From contig CACIJH010000013.1 in NCBI GenBank assembly GCA_902586905.1, positions 1 through 39,526 of the forward strand: a DNA stretch of 39,526 bases, given 5' to 3'. The position numbers and the translations under genes are program-made. Below the pieces are notes generated by a model. That model was not told the origin of the DNA. It did not search any database and saw only the letters and a list, made by a program, of their open reading frames with translations. Positions 17,858 through 25,944 of the stretch are shown here, piece after piece (position 1 is the stretch's first letter; every line of letters starts with the position of its first letter). This stretch comes from an uncultured Bacteroidota bacterium. GTDB lineage: Bacteria > Bacteroidota > Bacteroidia > Flavobacteriales > Flavobacteriaceae.

Positions 17858-17899
17858 CTAAGTTCAACCGCTGGCGATGGTCGTGAATGTTGTTCTTAG
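17858..17899 (+). promoter_or_regulatory. putative rplS (L19) mRNA leader structure
   Basis: The leader can fold into a stem. CTAAG (17858-17862) pairs with CTTAG (17895-17899) and CAAC (17865-17868) pairs with GTTG (17889-17892), separated by a symmetric TT/TT internal loop. A 20-base, GC-richer apical region (CGCTGGCGATGGTCGTGAAT) is enclosed. It begins at about the expected transcription start and ends 20 bases before the ATG. I recall that an L19 leader motif has been proposed for Flavobacteria; this may be a member, so autoregulation by L19 is an inference. Confidence 0.55.
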
Positions 17900-17919
17900 T
17901 TATTTTTTAGCTAGAAATC

Positions 17920-18270
17920 ATGGAACGTTTAGTTCAGTATGTTCAAGACGAATTCGTCGAGAAAAAATCATTCCCCTCTTTTCAAGCGGGTGACACTATC
18001 ACAGTTTATTATGAAATTCGCGAAGGCGAAAAAGTAAGAACCCAGTTCTTCAAAGGAGTTGTGATCCAAATCAAAGGTACTGGAAGCACAAAAACATTCA
18101 CCATTCGAAAAATATCTGGAACAGTTGGTGTTGAGCGTATTTTCCCGTTCAATCTGCCCACCATTCAGAAAATCGAAGTGAACAATCGTGGTAAAGTACG
18201 TCGTTCACGTATTTTTTACTTCAGAGATCTACGAGGTAAGAAAGCACGAATCAAGGAAAAAAAGAATTAA
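17920..18270 (+). CDS. rplS: 50S ribosomal protein L19
   Basis: L19 lies at the interface of the large and small ribosomal subunits. The 116-residue sequence carries the family core: FQAGDTITVYYEIREGEK (about residues 21-38), VIQIKGTGSTKTFTIRKIS (about 46-64), GVERIFPFNLPTIQKIEV, and the C-terminal RRSRIFYFRDLRGKKARI. Length is normal. It is transcribed alone: its own promoter and leader lie upstream and a strong terminator follows at 18288. It is not linked here to trmD or rpsP, as it is in many Proteobacteria. Confidence 0.97.
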   Translation: MERLVQYVQDEFVEKKSFPSFQAGDTITVYYEIREGEKVRTQFFKGVVIQIKGTGSTKTFTIRKISGTVGVERIFPFNLPTIQKIEVNNRGKVRRSRIFYFRDLRGKKARIKEKKN

Positions 18271-18287
18271 AACTTCTGATTTTAAAG

Positions 18288-18312
18288 ACCTCCTTTCTAG
18301 GAGGTTTTTTTT
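18288..18312 (+). terminator. rho-independent terminator after rplS
   Basis: ACCTCCT (18288-18294) pairs perfectly with AGGAGGT (18299-18305) around a TTCT loop, followed by a run of T. Confidence 0.9.
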
Positions 18313-18371
18313 ATCAATTTTTTTACTGTTTTTTTGAGAATATTATAACAATCTGAATAGTATTGAAAACG

Positions 18372-18404
18372 TTGATACTCTTTGGCTTTCACGTTGTATA
18401 TTTG
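18372..18404 (+). promoter_or_regulatory. promoter of icd
   Basis: TTG at 18372-18374, a 22-base spacer, then a perfect TATATTTG -7 box at 18397-18404. The icd ATG lies 19 bases downstream, after a short A-rich leader. Confidence 0.6.
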
Positions 18405-18423
18405 CGCCACCAAAAAAAAAGTC

Positions 18424-19650
18424 ATGACTAAAATCAAAGTTGCTAATCCTGTTGTCGAAATCAATGGTGATGAAATGACAAGAATCATCTGGGAGTTTAT
18501 AAAGGAACAACTCATCCTTCCATATGTTGATGTTGAACTTTTATACTACGACTTAGGTCTAGAAAGTCGGGATGCTACCAATGATCAAATTACAATTGAT
18601 GCTGCCAATGCAATTAACAAGCATAAGGTTGGTATTAAATGTGCAACGATTACACCTGATGAAAATCGTGTAGAGGAGTATGGCTTAAAGAAGATGTGGC
18701 GATCGCCCAATGGCACAATCAGAAACATCGTTGGAGGTACAGTATTTCGAGAGCCAATCATCATGAGCAATGTTCCGAGATATGTACAGGGTTGGACCAA
18801 CCCCATATGTATCGGTCGTCATGCGTTTGGAGATCAATATAAAGCAACTGATACCATTATAAAAGGCAAAGGGAAACTCACAATGACTTTTACACCTGAA
18901 GATGGCAGTGAATCAAAAACTTGGGAGGTTTATGACTTTCAAGAAGGTGGCGTTGCAATGAGCATGTATAACATCGATTCATCCATCTATGGGTTTGCTC
19001 GCTCGTGCATGAATCGTGCATTGAGCAAAGGCTGGCCATTGTATTTCAGCACCAAAAATACCATCATGAAAGCTTATGATGGTCGCTTTAAAGACATTTT
19101 TGAAGAAGTCTATCAAAATGAATTCAAAACAAAGTTTGAAGAAGCAGGCATACACTACGAGCATCGCTTGATCGATGATATGGTCGCTGCTGCTATGAAA
19201 TGGAATGGTGGATTTGTTTGGGCATGTAAAAACTATGATGGAGACGTGCAGTCGGATACAGTTGCGCAGGGATTTGGATCGCTTGGCCTGATGACTTCTA
19301 CCCTAGTCACCCCTGATGGAAAAATCATGGAAGCTGAAGCAGCACATGGTACAGTGACGAGACATTATCGCCTCCACCAAAAGGGTGAGGAAACATCTAC
19401 AAACCCTATCGCATCTATTTTTGCTTGGACACGTGGTCTTGCGCATCGTGCCAAACTAGATAACAACCAAGAGCTCGCAAACTTTTGTGAGACACTTGAA
19501 AAGGTTTGTATTCAAACAGTGGAAAGTGGTAAAATGACCAAGGACTTGGCATTGCTTATTCATGAGAAAAACCTCAAGAGAGAGCATTATCTCAATACGC
19601 AGGAGTTTTTATATTCTATCAAAGAAAATTTAGATAAAGCTTCACGCTAA
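18424..19650 (+). CDS. icd: NADP-dependent isocitrate dehydrogenase, eukaryote-type homodimeric
   Basis: This enzyme converts isocitrate to 2-oxoglutarate and CO2 in the TCA cycle, making NADPH. The 408-residue protein has the subfamily II features seen in mitochondrial and cytosolic IDHs: [20 protein letters not shown] (about residues 8-27), [25 protein letters not shown] (substrate loop), [19 protein letters not shown], and the NADP region [20 protein letters not shown]. It is unrelated in type to the monomeric IDH and to the E. coli enzyme. ATG 18424 follows the promoter; an upstream TTG at 18382 lies before the -7 box and is not a start. It is monocistronic, ending at an AT-only hairpin. 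Confidence 0.95.
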   Translation: MTKIKVANPVVEINGDEMTRIIWEFIKEQLILPYVDVELLYYDLGLESRDATNDQITIDAANAINKHKVGIKCATITPDENRVEEYGLKKMWRSPNGTIRNIVGGTVFREPIIMSNVPRYVQGWTNPICIGRHAFGDQYKATDTIIKGKGKLTMTFTPEDGSESKTWEVYDFQEGGVAMSMYNIDSSIYGFARSCMNRALSKGWPLYFSTKNTIMKAYDGRFKDIFEEVYQNEFKTKFEEAGIHYEHRLIDDMVAAAMKWNGGFVWACKNYDGDVQSDTVAQGFGSLGLMTSTLVTPDGKIMEAEAAHGTVTRHYRLHQKGEETSTNPIASIFAWTRGLAHRAKLDNNQELANFCETLEKVCIQTVESGKMTKDLALLIHEKNLKREHYLNTQEFLYSIKENLDKASR

Positions 19651-19674
19651 TCTTTCGGATTTTATACAAATGAT

Positions 19675-19706
19675 ATCAATTATTTAAAAAAATAATTGAT
19701 TCTTTT
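19675..19706 (+). terminator. AT-only inverted repeat after icd
   Basis: An 11-base perfect inverted repeat, ATCAATTATTT (19675-19685) and AAATAATTGAT (19690-19700), with an AAAA loop followed by TCTTTT. It is GC-poor but well placed, 25 bases after the icd stop. The terminator role is inferred. Confidence 0.5.
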
Positions 19707-19743
19707 CATCTATATAAAAGTTAGATAACTTCTATTTATTTTA

Positions 19744-19751
19744 TATATTTG
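19744..19751 (+). promoter_or_regulatory. Bacteroidota -7 box (TATATTTG) before the disrupted secreted-protein gene
   Basis: A perfect -7 box with no clear -33 partner, 124 bases before the ATG at 19876. The stretch from 19651 to 19875 otherwise holds only the AT-rich hairpin and no open frame. Confidence 0.35.
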
Positions 19752-19875
19752 GATTATTAACTCAAATCTTAATCTCAAGTATGAATGGCCTACATCTTTA
19801 CAATCATTTTTTCCAAAAGTTAAATTCTTGATTCCTTAAAGTTTGTAATCATTTTGCTTATAAAAGTTGAATCTT

Positions 19876-20262
19876 ATGAAACCAATGCCCCTCCTACTGC
19901 TTATGGTTGCTTTAGCAACTCATTCAATATAAGCGCAAGATGTTGTTGTCTATGCCTACAATGAAAATCTAAATAACCCAGTCATAAAACCCTTTGGTGA
20001 TAGAGAAATATCCCATCGTGTTACATTGGAGAAAAACGACAATGATCAAATTCCACTCCATACCGAACCTATTGGCAACTTATTATATATCAGTCATTTA
20101 TATCCAAAAAACTCGCGATACCAAATTTTTAATGACAAAGGAGTACGATTACTTGAGGGTCGGCTGACAGCTAACGGCGTAATAAAAGTTACAAGTCTTT
20201 CGAAAGGAAGCTACAAACTTTATATCAACCGAAAGCCTATCATTTGGTTTATTAAGGAGTAA
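19876..20262 (+). pseudogene. small secreted protein with T9SS type A sorting-domain-like C-terminus, in-frame stop in signal peptide
   Basis: Reading from ATG 19876 gives a signal peptide, MKPMPLLLLMVALATHSI, then a TAA stop at 19930-19932, then AQDVVVYAYNENLNN and an open frame to 20262. The AQD directly after the stop is where a Bacteroidota signal peptidase site normally ends, so the stop interrupts one original gene. The last 75 residues (IGNLLYISHLY, YQIFNDKGVRLLEG, ANGVIKVTSLSKGSYKLYI, ending FIKE) resemble a T9SS type A C-terminal sorting domain. With only about 107 mature residues, it would be little more than a sorting domain. The downstream frame alone starts at TTG 20026 and lacks a signal. 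One substitution (for example CAA or TAT to TAA) explains it. Confidence 0.7.
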
Positions 20263-20284
20263 ATTTCTATCACCCACTATACTT

Positions 20285-20950
20285 ATGGCTTTACAAGAAC
20301 AACTAAAACAACAAGGTGATTTTTTGTTTAAGCACAGAAGCTATTTTCCCTTATTGTTTATTGCCTTAGCTTTTACTGCCATTGCATACCATCATCAACA
20401 TAGCTATGCCTACTCTTCAACTGTACTACTGATTTCAGAATTTATGCAATCCATAGCAATTTATGTTGGGCTATTTGGTTTTCTGATTCGCGTATATACA
20501 ATTGGGTTTACACCTAAAAATACCTCAGGAAGAAACACCAAAGAAGGGCAAATCGCCGATGAACTAAACACCAAAGGTCTATACTCTCTTACCTGAAATC
20601 CTTTGTATGTAGGTAATTTTTTTATGTGGATGGGAACAGTTCTTTTCACTGGTGTCATTTGGTTTTTCGTTTTATTCGTTTTTATCTTTTGGTTATATTA
20701 CGAAAGAATCATTTATGCTGATGAAGTTTTTTTAAGAGAAAAATTTGGAAACAATTACCTAAACTGGGCTGAAAAAACCCCTATTTTTATACCAAACAAT
20801 CTGTCTTATGATCATCCAATCATGACATTTGATTGGAAAAAAATAATCATCAAAGAAAAAACAGGGTTATTCATGCTTTTTTTAGTTTTTTTTTGGGTTC
20901 CAGCTTTTTTCTGGGTTTGTCATCACACATTTTTTGGTGGTGGAGTTTAA
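20285..20950 (+). pseudogene. ICMT/LmtA-like membrane methyltransferase, interrupted by in-frame TGA
   Basis: A single frame of 221 codons is broken only by TGA at 20594-20596. The first part has membrane helices and RNTKEGQIADELNTKGLYSLT. After the stop it continues NPLYVGNFFMWMGTVLF and ends with DEVFLREKFGNNYLNWAEK and PIFIPN. This is the isoprenylcysteine carboxyl methyltransferase / phospholipid methyltransferase fold, in which the stop sits exactly where the conserved arginine of the RHPLYLGN-type SAM site belongs (CGA to TGA). The whole protein resembles those annotated as lipid A 1-phosphate O-methyltransferase, a tentative specificity. It starts 22 bases after the other disrupted gene. 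Confidence 0.75.
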
Positions 20951-21073
20951 CTTTATTACCTATGGAACCATCTTTAGCTTCGTATTTTATATAGTCATAA
21001 AAACGATGCAATCAAGTAAACTATTTTCAGTTGAATAGCTACAAACAGTCATAAAATATAAATTAAATTAGAT

Positions 21074-21940
21074 ATGGATATCACTACAATCATCGGACAA
21101 ATTTTCTTGCCAGTTTCTTTGGCAATCATCATGTTTGGTATGGGTCTTACCCTAGTCATTGGGGATTTTATCAGAATTTTTACCTATCCAAAGGCAGTGC
21201 TCGTTGGACTGATCAACCAAATCATACTTTTACCAATCATCGGTTTTTCGATTGTGGTACTCTTTAAGCTAAGCCCTACCATGGCAACTGGAGTCATGAT
21301 TCTATCCCTCTGTCCAGGAGGTCCAACAAGTAATCTCATCACGCAAGTATCTCGAGGAAATATTGGTCTTTCAGTCACCTTGACTGCTCTTGCAAGTCTT
21401 ATCACAGTATTCACCATCCCCGTTTTGCTTTCTGAGGCCATTGCTTATTTCACTGGAAATACAGGCGTTGTGATCGAGTTGCCGGTGCTGCAAACAATGC
21501 TTCAAATTTTGGTCATTACTGTCATCCCCATTGCAATAGGAATGATCATTCGAAAACGAAATGAGGGCTTTGCCTTACGAATGGAAAAACCAATGCGTAC
21601 TGCCTCAACTATTCTCTTTGTCATTATTTTCCTGGTCATCATTATTGCCAATAAGGACAATTTGGTACAAGCAATGAAAGAAGTTGGACTTGCGACTTTG
21701 CTGCTCAACTTGCTTGCAATGGGACTTGGGTTTCTTACTGCCAAACTGTTTGGCATCGCTGGAAATAGTCAAATAACAATCACCATAGAAAGTGGTATTC
21801 AAAATGGAACACTGGCTTTTGTTATTGCGACAACCATCCTCAACAACTTCGAAATGGGACTGCCAACAGGTGCCTATTCTATATGGATGTTTATCACAGG
21901 TGGTATCCTCATGTGGCGTTTGGGAAGCAAAAAAGAGTGA
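21074..21940 (+). CDS. bile acid:sodium symporter (BASS) family transporter
   Basis: The 288-residue protein is almost entirely hydrophobic, with eight to ten predicted helices. It carries two BASS core motifs: SLCPGGPTSNLITQVSRGN (about residues 76-94) and ESGIQNGTLAFVIATTIL (about 239-256), which form the crossed, sodium-binding helices. Members move organic anions such as bile acids, pyruvate, pantothenate or sulfonates with sodium; the substrate here is unknown. It appears monocistronic. A 10-base direct repeat (20993-21002 and 21047-21056) lies in the 123-base gap upstream. Confidence 0.88.
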   Translation: MDITTIIGQIFLPVSLAIIMFGMGLTLVIGDFIRIFTYPKAVLVGLINQIILLPIIGFSIVVLFKLSPTMATGVMILSLCPGGPTSNLITQVSRGNIGLSVTLTALASLITVFTIPVLLSEAIAYFTGNTGVVIELPVLQTMLQILVITVIPIAIGMIIRKRNEGFALRMEKPMRTASTILFVIIFLVIIIANKDNLVQAMKEVGLATLLLNLLAMGLGFLTAKLFGIAGNSQITITIESGIQNGTLAFVIATTILNNFEMGLPTGAYSIWMFITGGILMWRLGSKKE

Positions 21941-21960
21941 GCGAAAAACCTAGTTAGTTG

Positions 21961-21968
21961 TATATTTG
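21961..21968 (+). promoter_or_regulatory. Bacteroidota -7 box (TATATTTG) for the TonB receptor gene
   Basis: A perfect -7 box that begins 20 bases after the BASS gene stop and ends 11 bases before ATG 21980. This predicts a very short 5' leader. No clear -33 element. Confidence 0.5.
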
Positions 21969-21979
21969 TCAAAATTGCT

Positions 21980-24331
21980 ATGCAAATGCGCCATATTGGT
22001 TGTGTTACCCTATTCTTGTTTTTGTTTCAATTTTTGTCGGCTCAGGATCGAGTTACAATCAGTGGGGATGTTTCTGATTCATTATCCAAGGAAACTCTTC
22101 TTGGGGTTACCATACTCATCAATGAGCTCAATACAGGAACGGTTACAAATAGCTATGGTTTTTACTCCCTTAGTGTCCCTCCTGGCGAATACACCATCAC
22201 TGTACAATACCTAGGTTATCAATCACTTCAGTTCCCTATATCACTAAACGAAAACATCAAACAAAATATACTGCTTACCCCTGCAGCAGAGGAACTCGAT
22301 GAAGTTGTTTTGATTGACAATACAGAAAGAGTTAACATCAAAAAACCTGAAATGAGTGTCAATCGCCTTCTTTCAAAAACAGTCTTGCAAACACCTGCTG
22401 TTTTTGGAGAACCTGATGTACTCAAAACCATTCAATTGCTCCCAGGTGTAACAAGTGCTGGAGAAGGGGCTTCTGGCTTTAATGTACGTGGTGGGTCTGC
22501 TGATCAAAACCTAATCCTTTTGGACGAGGCTACCATTTACAACTCTTCCCACCTTTTTGGATTTTTCTCTGTATTCAATCCTGATGCGATTAAAGATTTA
22601 CGACTCTATAAAGGTGGTATTCCAGCCAAATATGGTGGGCGACTTGCATCTGTTTTGAACATCTATCAAAAGGAAGGAAACAAAGAAGAGTTTAAGCTCA
22701 ATGGTGGTATTGGGCTCGTAACCAGTCGCTTGCTTGCAGAAGGACCACTGGGTAAAGGAAGCTTTGTCGTTGGTGGAAGGGGAACTTATGCTCATTTATT
22801 TTTAAAACTAACTGACAATCCAAATAGTGCTTATTTCTACGACCTAAATACCAAAATGAGTTTTCCGATCAATGATCGAAATAAGCTTTACCTCTCAGGC
22901 TATTTTGGAAGAGATGTGTTTAATGTAGACGAAAGCTTTGTGAATACTTATGGAAATGCTGTATTTAATTTGAGATGGAATCATCTGTTTTCACAACGAT
23001 TGTTTTCAAATCTATCGCTGATTTACAGTGACTACTACTATGGATTGTTGCTTGACTTTGCTGGTTTTGATTGGGATTCTGGTATTCAGAACCTCAATCT
23101 AAAATATGATTTCTCTTATTTTGCAAACGATAAAACAAGTCTAGATTTCGGCCTGCAATCGACTTACTATACCTTTAACCCTGGCTATATCGAACCTGCT
23201 CGATTGGACTCAGGTATCAATGCTGAGCAGTTGCAAAAGAAATATGCGATGGAGCATAGTGTTTATTTAGATATTTCACAAGATCTTTCATCCTCATTTT
23301 CTTTTCAGTTTGGCATCCGTTTCAATCATTTTACAAGGCTAAAACAAGATGGCCTATTTACTTATGAAAACGGAATGTCAACTCGCTTCAACAACTCATT
23401 GGGAATCTATGAAAAAGGAGTTCCTACAGGCCTATACAATGCCAATGAATCATCTGCAACTTATAGCCATATGGAACCAAGGGTCACTTTGTCGTATGCG
23501 ATGGAAAACAGTGCTTTCAAAGCATCTTACAATCGCCTAAACCAGTACCTCCACCTGATTTCAAACACCAGTTCCCCAACACCCCTAGATATTTGGGCAC
23601 CGAGTGGTCCACATCTAAAACCCCAACAACTCGATCAATGGGCCATTGGTTATGTCAGAGAAACACAATCTCAAAAAAGTATTGAGGTTGAAGGATTTTA
23701 TAAAAATGTTAGCAATCGATTAGACTATATCGATGGTGCTGACTTGGTTGCAAATGATGCTGTGGAACAAGTGACAATGCCAGGGAATGTTCGTGCATAT
23801 GGTGCAGAGATATTAGTTAAAAAACCCGTTGGAAAATTACAATACTGGATAGCTTATACTTGGTCAAAATCTGAACAAAAAACAGAAGGAAAAGCATTTG
23901 GAGGTCCAGGCATCAATGATGGCAATTGGTACCCAAATGCATTTGACAAAAGACATGATCTGAGCGTGAATGCAAGCTACAAACTGAATAATAAATGGAG
24001 TTTTAATGCCAATTTCTTATATCAAACTGGACAGCCGACAACCTACCCTCTTGGTCAGTATGAATTTGGAGGACTTCGAGTCCCCAATTATGGCAAGCGA
24101 AATAGCAATCGATTTGCAGATTATCATCGAATGGATATATCAGCAACACTAAAAAGACCCAAAAAAAAGAATCGACAAGGAAGTTGGATTTTTGGTATAT
24201 ACAATGTCTATAATCGCAAAAATGCTGCGAGTATCAACTTTCGTCAAAACAGGGAAACGCAACAAAATGAAGCTGTACGATTTTCAATTTTTGGAATCGT
24301 ACCTTCTGTTATGTATCGAATTGATTGGTAA
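21980..24331 (+). CDS. TonB-dependent outer-membrane receptor with carboxypeptidase-regulatory-like domain
   Basis: The 783-residue protein has a signal peptide ending FLSAQ, then an N-terminal CarboxypepD_reg-like domain (about 25-110: VTISGDVSDSLSKETLLGVT, GTVTNSYGFYSLSVPPGEY). A plug domain follows (about 130-240: QLLPGVTSAGEGASGFNVRG, DQNLILLDEATIYN), then a 22-strand barrel ending in the aromatic-rich VPSVMYRIDW. It imports a ligand across the outer membrane, powered by TonB-ExbBD. There is no SusD partner; instead a DUF4249 lipoprotein follows with a one-base stop/start overlap, a known alternative pairing. The substrate cannot be inferred with confidence. Confidence 0.9.
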   Translation: MQMRHIGCVTLFLFLFQFLSAQDRVTISGDVSDSLSKETLLGVTILINELNTGTVTNSYGFYSLSVPPGEYTITVQYLGYQSLQFPISLNENIKQNILLTPAAEELDEVVLIDNTERVNIKKPEMSVNRLLSKTVLQTPAVFGEPDVLKTIQLLPGVTSAGEGASGFNVRGGSADQNLILLDEATIYNSSHLFGFFSVFNPDAIKDLRLYKGGIPAKYGGRLASVLNIYQKEGNKEEFKLNGGIGLVTSRLLAEGPLGKGSFVVGGRGTYAHLFLKLTDNPNSAYFYDLNTKMSFPINDRNKLYLSGYFGRDVFNVDESFVNTYGNAVFNLRWNHLFSQRLFSNLSLIYSDYYYGLLLDFAGFDWDSGIQNLNLKYDFSYFANDKTSLDFGLQSTYYTFNPGYIEPARLDSGINAEQLQKKYAMEHSVYLDISQDLSSSFSFQFGIRFNHFTRLKQDGLFTYENGMSTRFNNSLGIYEKGVPTGLYNANESSATYSHMEPRVTLSYAMENSAFKASYNRLNQYLHLISNTSSPTPLDIWAPSGPHLKPQQLDQWAIGYVRETQSQKSIEVEGFYKNVSNRLDYIDGADLVANDAVEQVTMPGNVRAYGAEILVKKPVGKLQYWIAYTWSKSEQKTEGKAFGGPGINDGNWYPNAFDKRHDLSVNASYKLNNKWSFNANFLYQTGQPTTYPLGQYEFGGLRVPNYGKRNSNRFADYHRMDISATLKRPKKKNRQGSWIFGIYNVYNRKNAASINFRQNRETQQNEAVRFSIFGIVPSVMYRIDW

Positions 24332-25119
24332 TGAGAAAATTATTTTTTTTACTTAGCATTGTGTTTGTTTCATGTGAAGACGTGATCACAGTCGATCTTC
24401 CAAACGCTCCTGAGCAAGTCGTCATTGATGCAGAACTCAGCCGACCACAGGGCGGTGGTGCAGCCCAACTTCGTGTGCTTGTAACCAAAACAACTGACTT
24501 TTACAGTACCGATATTATCACTGTAGATAATGCCTCTGTGTCTTTACTGTTCGATAATCAAGTCTTGTTTGCCAATCACAATGAAGGTGGTGAATATCTT
24601 CTTGATATTCCTGAAATCACTATTGACAAAGAATATCAATTGGTTGTCGATGTCGATGGAGTTCTCTACACTGCAACAGAAGAATTGATTCTTTCTGGCA
24701 CATTTGATGGAGTAGTGCAAGGAGATGGTTTGCTTTTTAGTGGCAATGAAACCGAGGCATTGATCACATTGACCGATCGAGCTGGTCTTGGCAACTACTA
24801 TCTTTTCGATTTTTCATACAACAACCTTTTTGTAACTAGAGATCGCTTTTACGACGGACAACAATTTACTTTCTCTTTTTTCTATGATGACTTGTTTCCA
24901 AAAAATGAGGAAGTCATCATTCGCATGGTTGGAATAGACCAAGACTTCTTTACATACATGCAAATTTTATTAAGTCATAGTGGCCAAATTGGTGGTGGCC
25001 CTTTTGCAACAGCAACATCAACCCTACTGGGCAACTTTGTCAGCTCTGAAAAAGAAACCATTGCATTGGGTTATTTTAGGGTGGTTGAATCTAGTTCACT
25101 TCCATTTACAGCCGAATAA
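24331..25119 (+). CDS. DUF4249 family lipoprotein
   Basis: The 262-residue product has a lipoprotein signal ending FVSC, followed by EDVITVDLPNAPEQVVIDAEL. This matches DUF4249, whose members open with the lipidated Cys, an acidic patch and a short strand. Beta-rich domains resembling fibronectin or carboxypeptidase-regulatory folds follow. Family members are usually encoded next to a TonB-dependent receptor and probably cap or assist it at the surface. The acidic residues after the Cys fit a surface-export signal. ATG 24331 overlaps the receptor stop (TAATG), so the two are translationally coupled. Shorter than many relatives, which exceed 350 residues. Confidence 0.75.
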   Translation: MRKLFFLLSIVFVSCEDVITVDLPNAPEQVVIDAELSRPQGGGAAQLRVLVTKTTDFYSTDIITVDNASVSLLFDNQVLFANHNEGGEYLLDIPEITIDKEYQLVVDVDGVLYTATEELILSGTFDGVVQGDGLLFSGNETEALITLTDRAGLGNYYLFDFSYNNLFVTRDRFYDGQQFTFSFFYDDLFPKNEEVIIRMVGIDQDFFTYMQILLSHSGQIGGGPFATATSTLLGNFVSSEKETIALGYFRVVESSSLPFTAE

Positions 25120-25120
25120 T

Positions 25121-25128
25121 TACATTTG
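25121..25128 (+). promoter_or_regulatory. possible -7 box (TACATTTG) abutting the murQ start
   Basis: A perfect TAnnTTTG match directly after the DUF4249 stop, only three bases before ATG 25132. If active, the transcript would be leaderless or nearly so. No -33 TTG at the normal spacing, so read-through from the receptor operon is equally possible. Confidence 0.35.
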
Positions 25129-25131
25129 TGT

Positions 25132-25944
25132 ATGAGCTTCACTAAAATCACAGAAGCCGAATCAAACCACGACAACCTTGAGCAAATGAGTGTGGAACAG
25201 TTGAGTCTTATAATCAATGATGAAGATCAACACGTGGCAAATGCTGTGAAAAAAATCCTACCTCAAATCAACATATTTATAGATGCCACCTTACCCAAAA
25301 TGCAACAAGGAGGTCGATTGATTTACCTCGGGGCAGGCACTAGTGGGCGATTGGGAATACTCGATGCCTCTGAATGCCCTCCCACATTTGGGGTTTCGCC
25401 AGACCATGTGATTGGCTTAATCGCTGGTGGTGATGGTGCCATTCGAACTGCTGTTGAAGGAGCCGAAGACGACTCTGAACAAGGATGGAAAGATTTGGTA
25501 AACCTTCACGTTTCAACGCTGGACACTGTCGTGGGTATCGCTGCTTCAGGAACCACACCTTATGTTGTTGGTGCTATCCAAGCATGCAAATCGAATGGAA
25601 TCGCTACTGCAGGTGTCAGTTGCAACCCCGGAAGCCCTTTAGCAGAAGAAGTAGACCACCCAATTGTCCCAGTCGTTGGGCCCGAAGTGGTCACTGGCAG
25701 TTCGCGAATGAAAGCTGGAACAGCGCAAAAAATGGTCCTCAACACAATCTCAACAGTTTTGATGATCAAGCTTGGACACGTCAAAGGCAATCGAATGGTT
25801 GATATGCAATTGTCAAATCAAAAACTACAAGAAAGAGCAGTTCGGATGGTTTGTGAATCATCAGCTGTCGATGAAGAAAAAGCAATGGAATTGTTACAAA
25901 TTCATGGAAGTGTTAGGTCTGTATTAAAACATTTGGGGGTATGA
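25132..25944 (+). CDS. murQ: N-acetylmuramic acid 6-phosphate etherase
   Basis: MurQ cleaves the lactyl ether of MurNAc 6-phosphate to give GlcNAc 6-phosphate, a step in peptidoglycan recycling. The 270-residue protein has the SIS domain with LGAGTSGRLGILDASECPPT (about residues 66-85), AVEGAEDD (contains the catalytic glutamate region), GIAASGTTPYV, and SRMKAGTAQKMVLN near residue 193. It lacks the extra C-terminal helices of the roughly 300-residue E. coli enzyme. ATG 25132 is used rather than a TTG six bases earlier. The DUF6095 gene overlaps it by four bases. No MurNAc transporter or AnmK is visible here. Confidence 0.93.
   Translation: MSFTKITEAESNHDNLEQMSVEQLSLIINDEDQHVANAVKKILPQINIFIDATLPKMQQGGRLIYLGAGTSGRLGILDASECPPTFGVSPDHVIGLIAGGDGAIRTAVEGAEDDSEQGWKDLVNLHVSTLDTVVGIAASGTTPYVVGAIQACKSNGIATAGVSCNPGSPLAEEVDHPIVPVVGPEVVTGSSRMKAGTAQKMVLNTISTVLMIKLGHVKGNRMVDMQLSNQKLQERAVRMVCESSAVDEEKAMELLQIHGSVRSVLKHLGV

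Noticed and set aside
20026-20262. Stand-alone 78-residue gene starting at TTG 20026
   Set aside because: It is the tail of the interrupted gene from ATG 19876; alone it would lack the signal peptide a T9SS cargo needs.
19930-20596. Altered genetic code or selenocysteine insertion as explanation of the internal stops
   Set aside because: One stop is TAA and the other TGA, normal genes here end with TAA, TAG and TGA, and I see no SECIS-like hairpin after the TGA.
20603-20950. Separate 115-residue membrane protein
   Set aside because: It is in frame with the preceding open frame and completes the methyltransferase fold across a single TGA.
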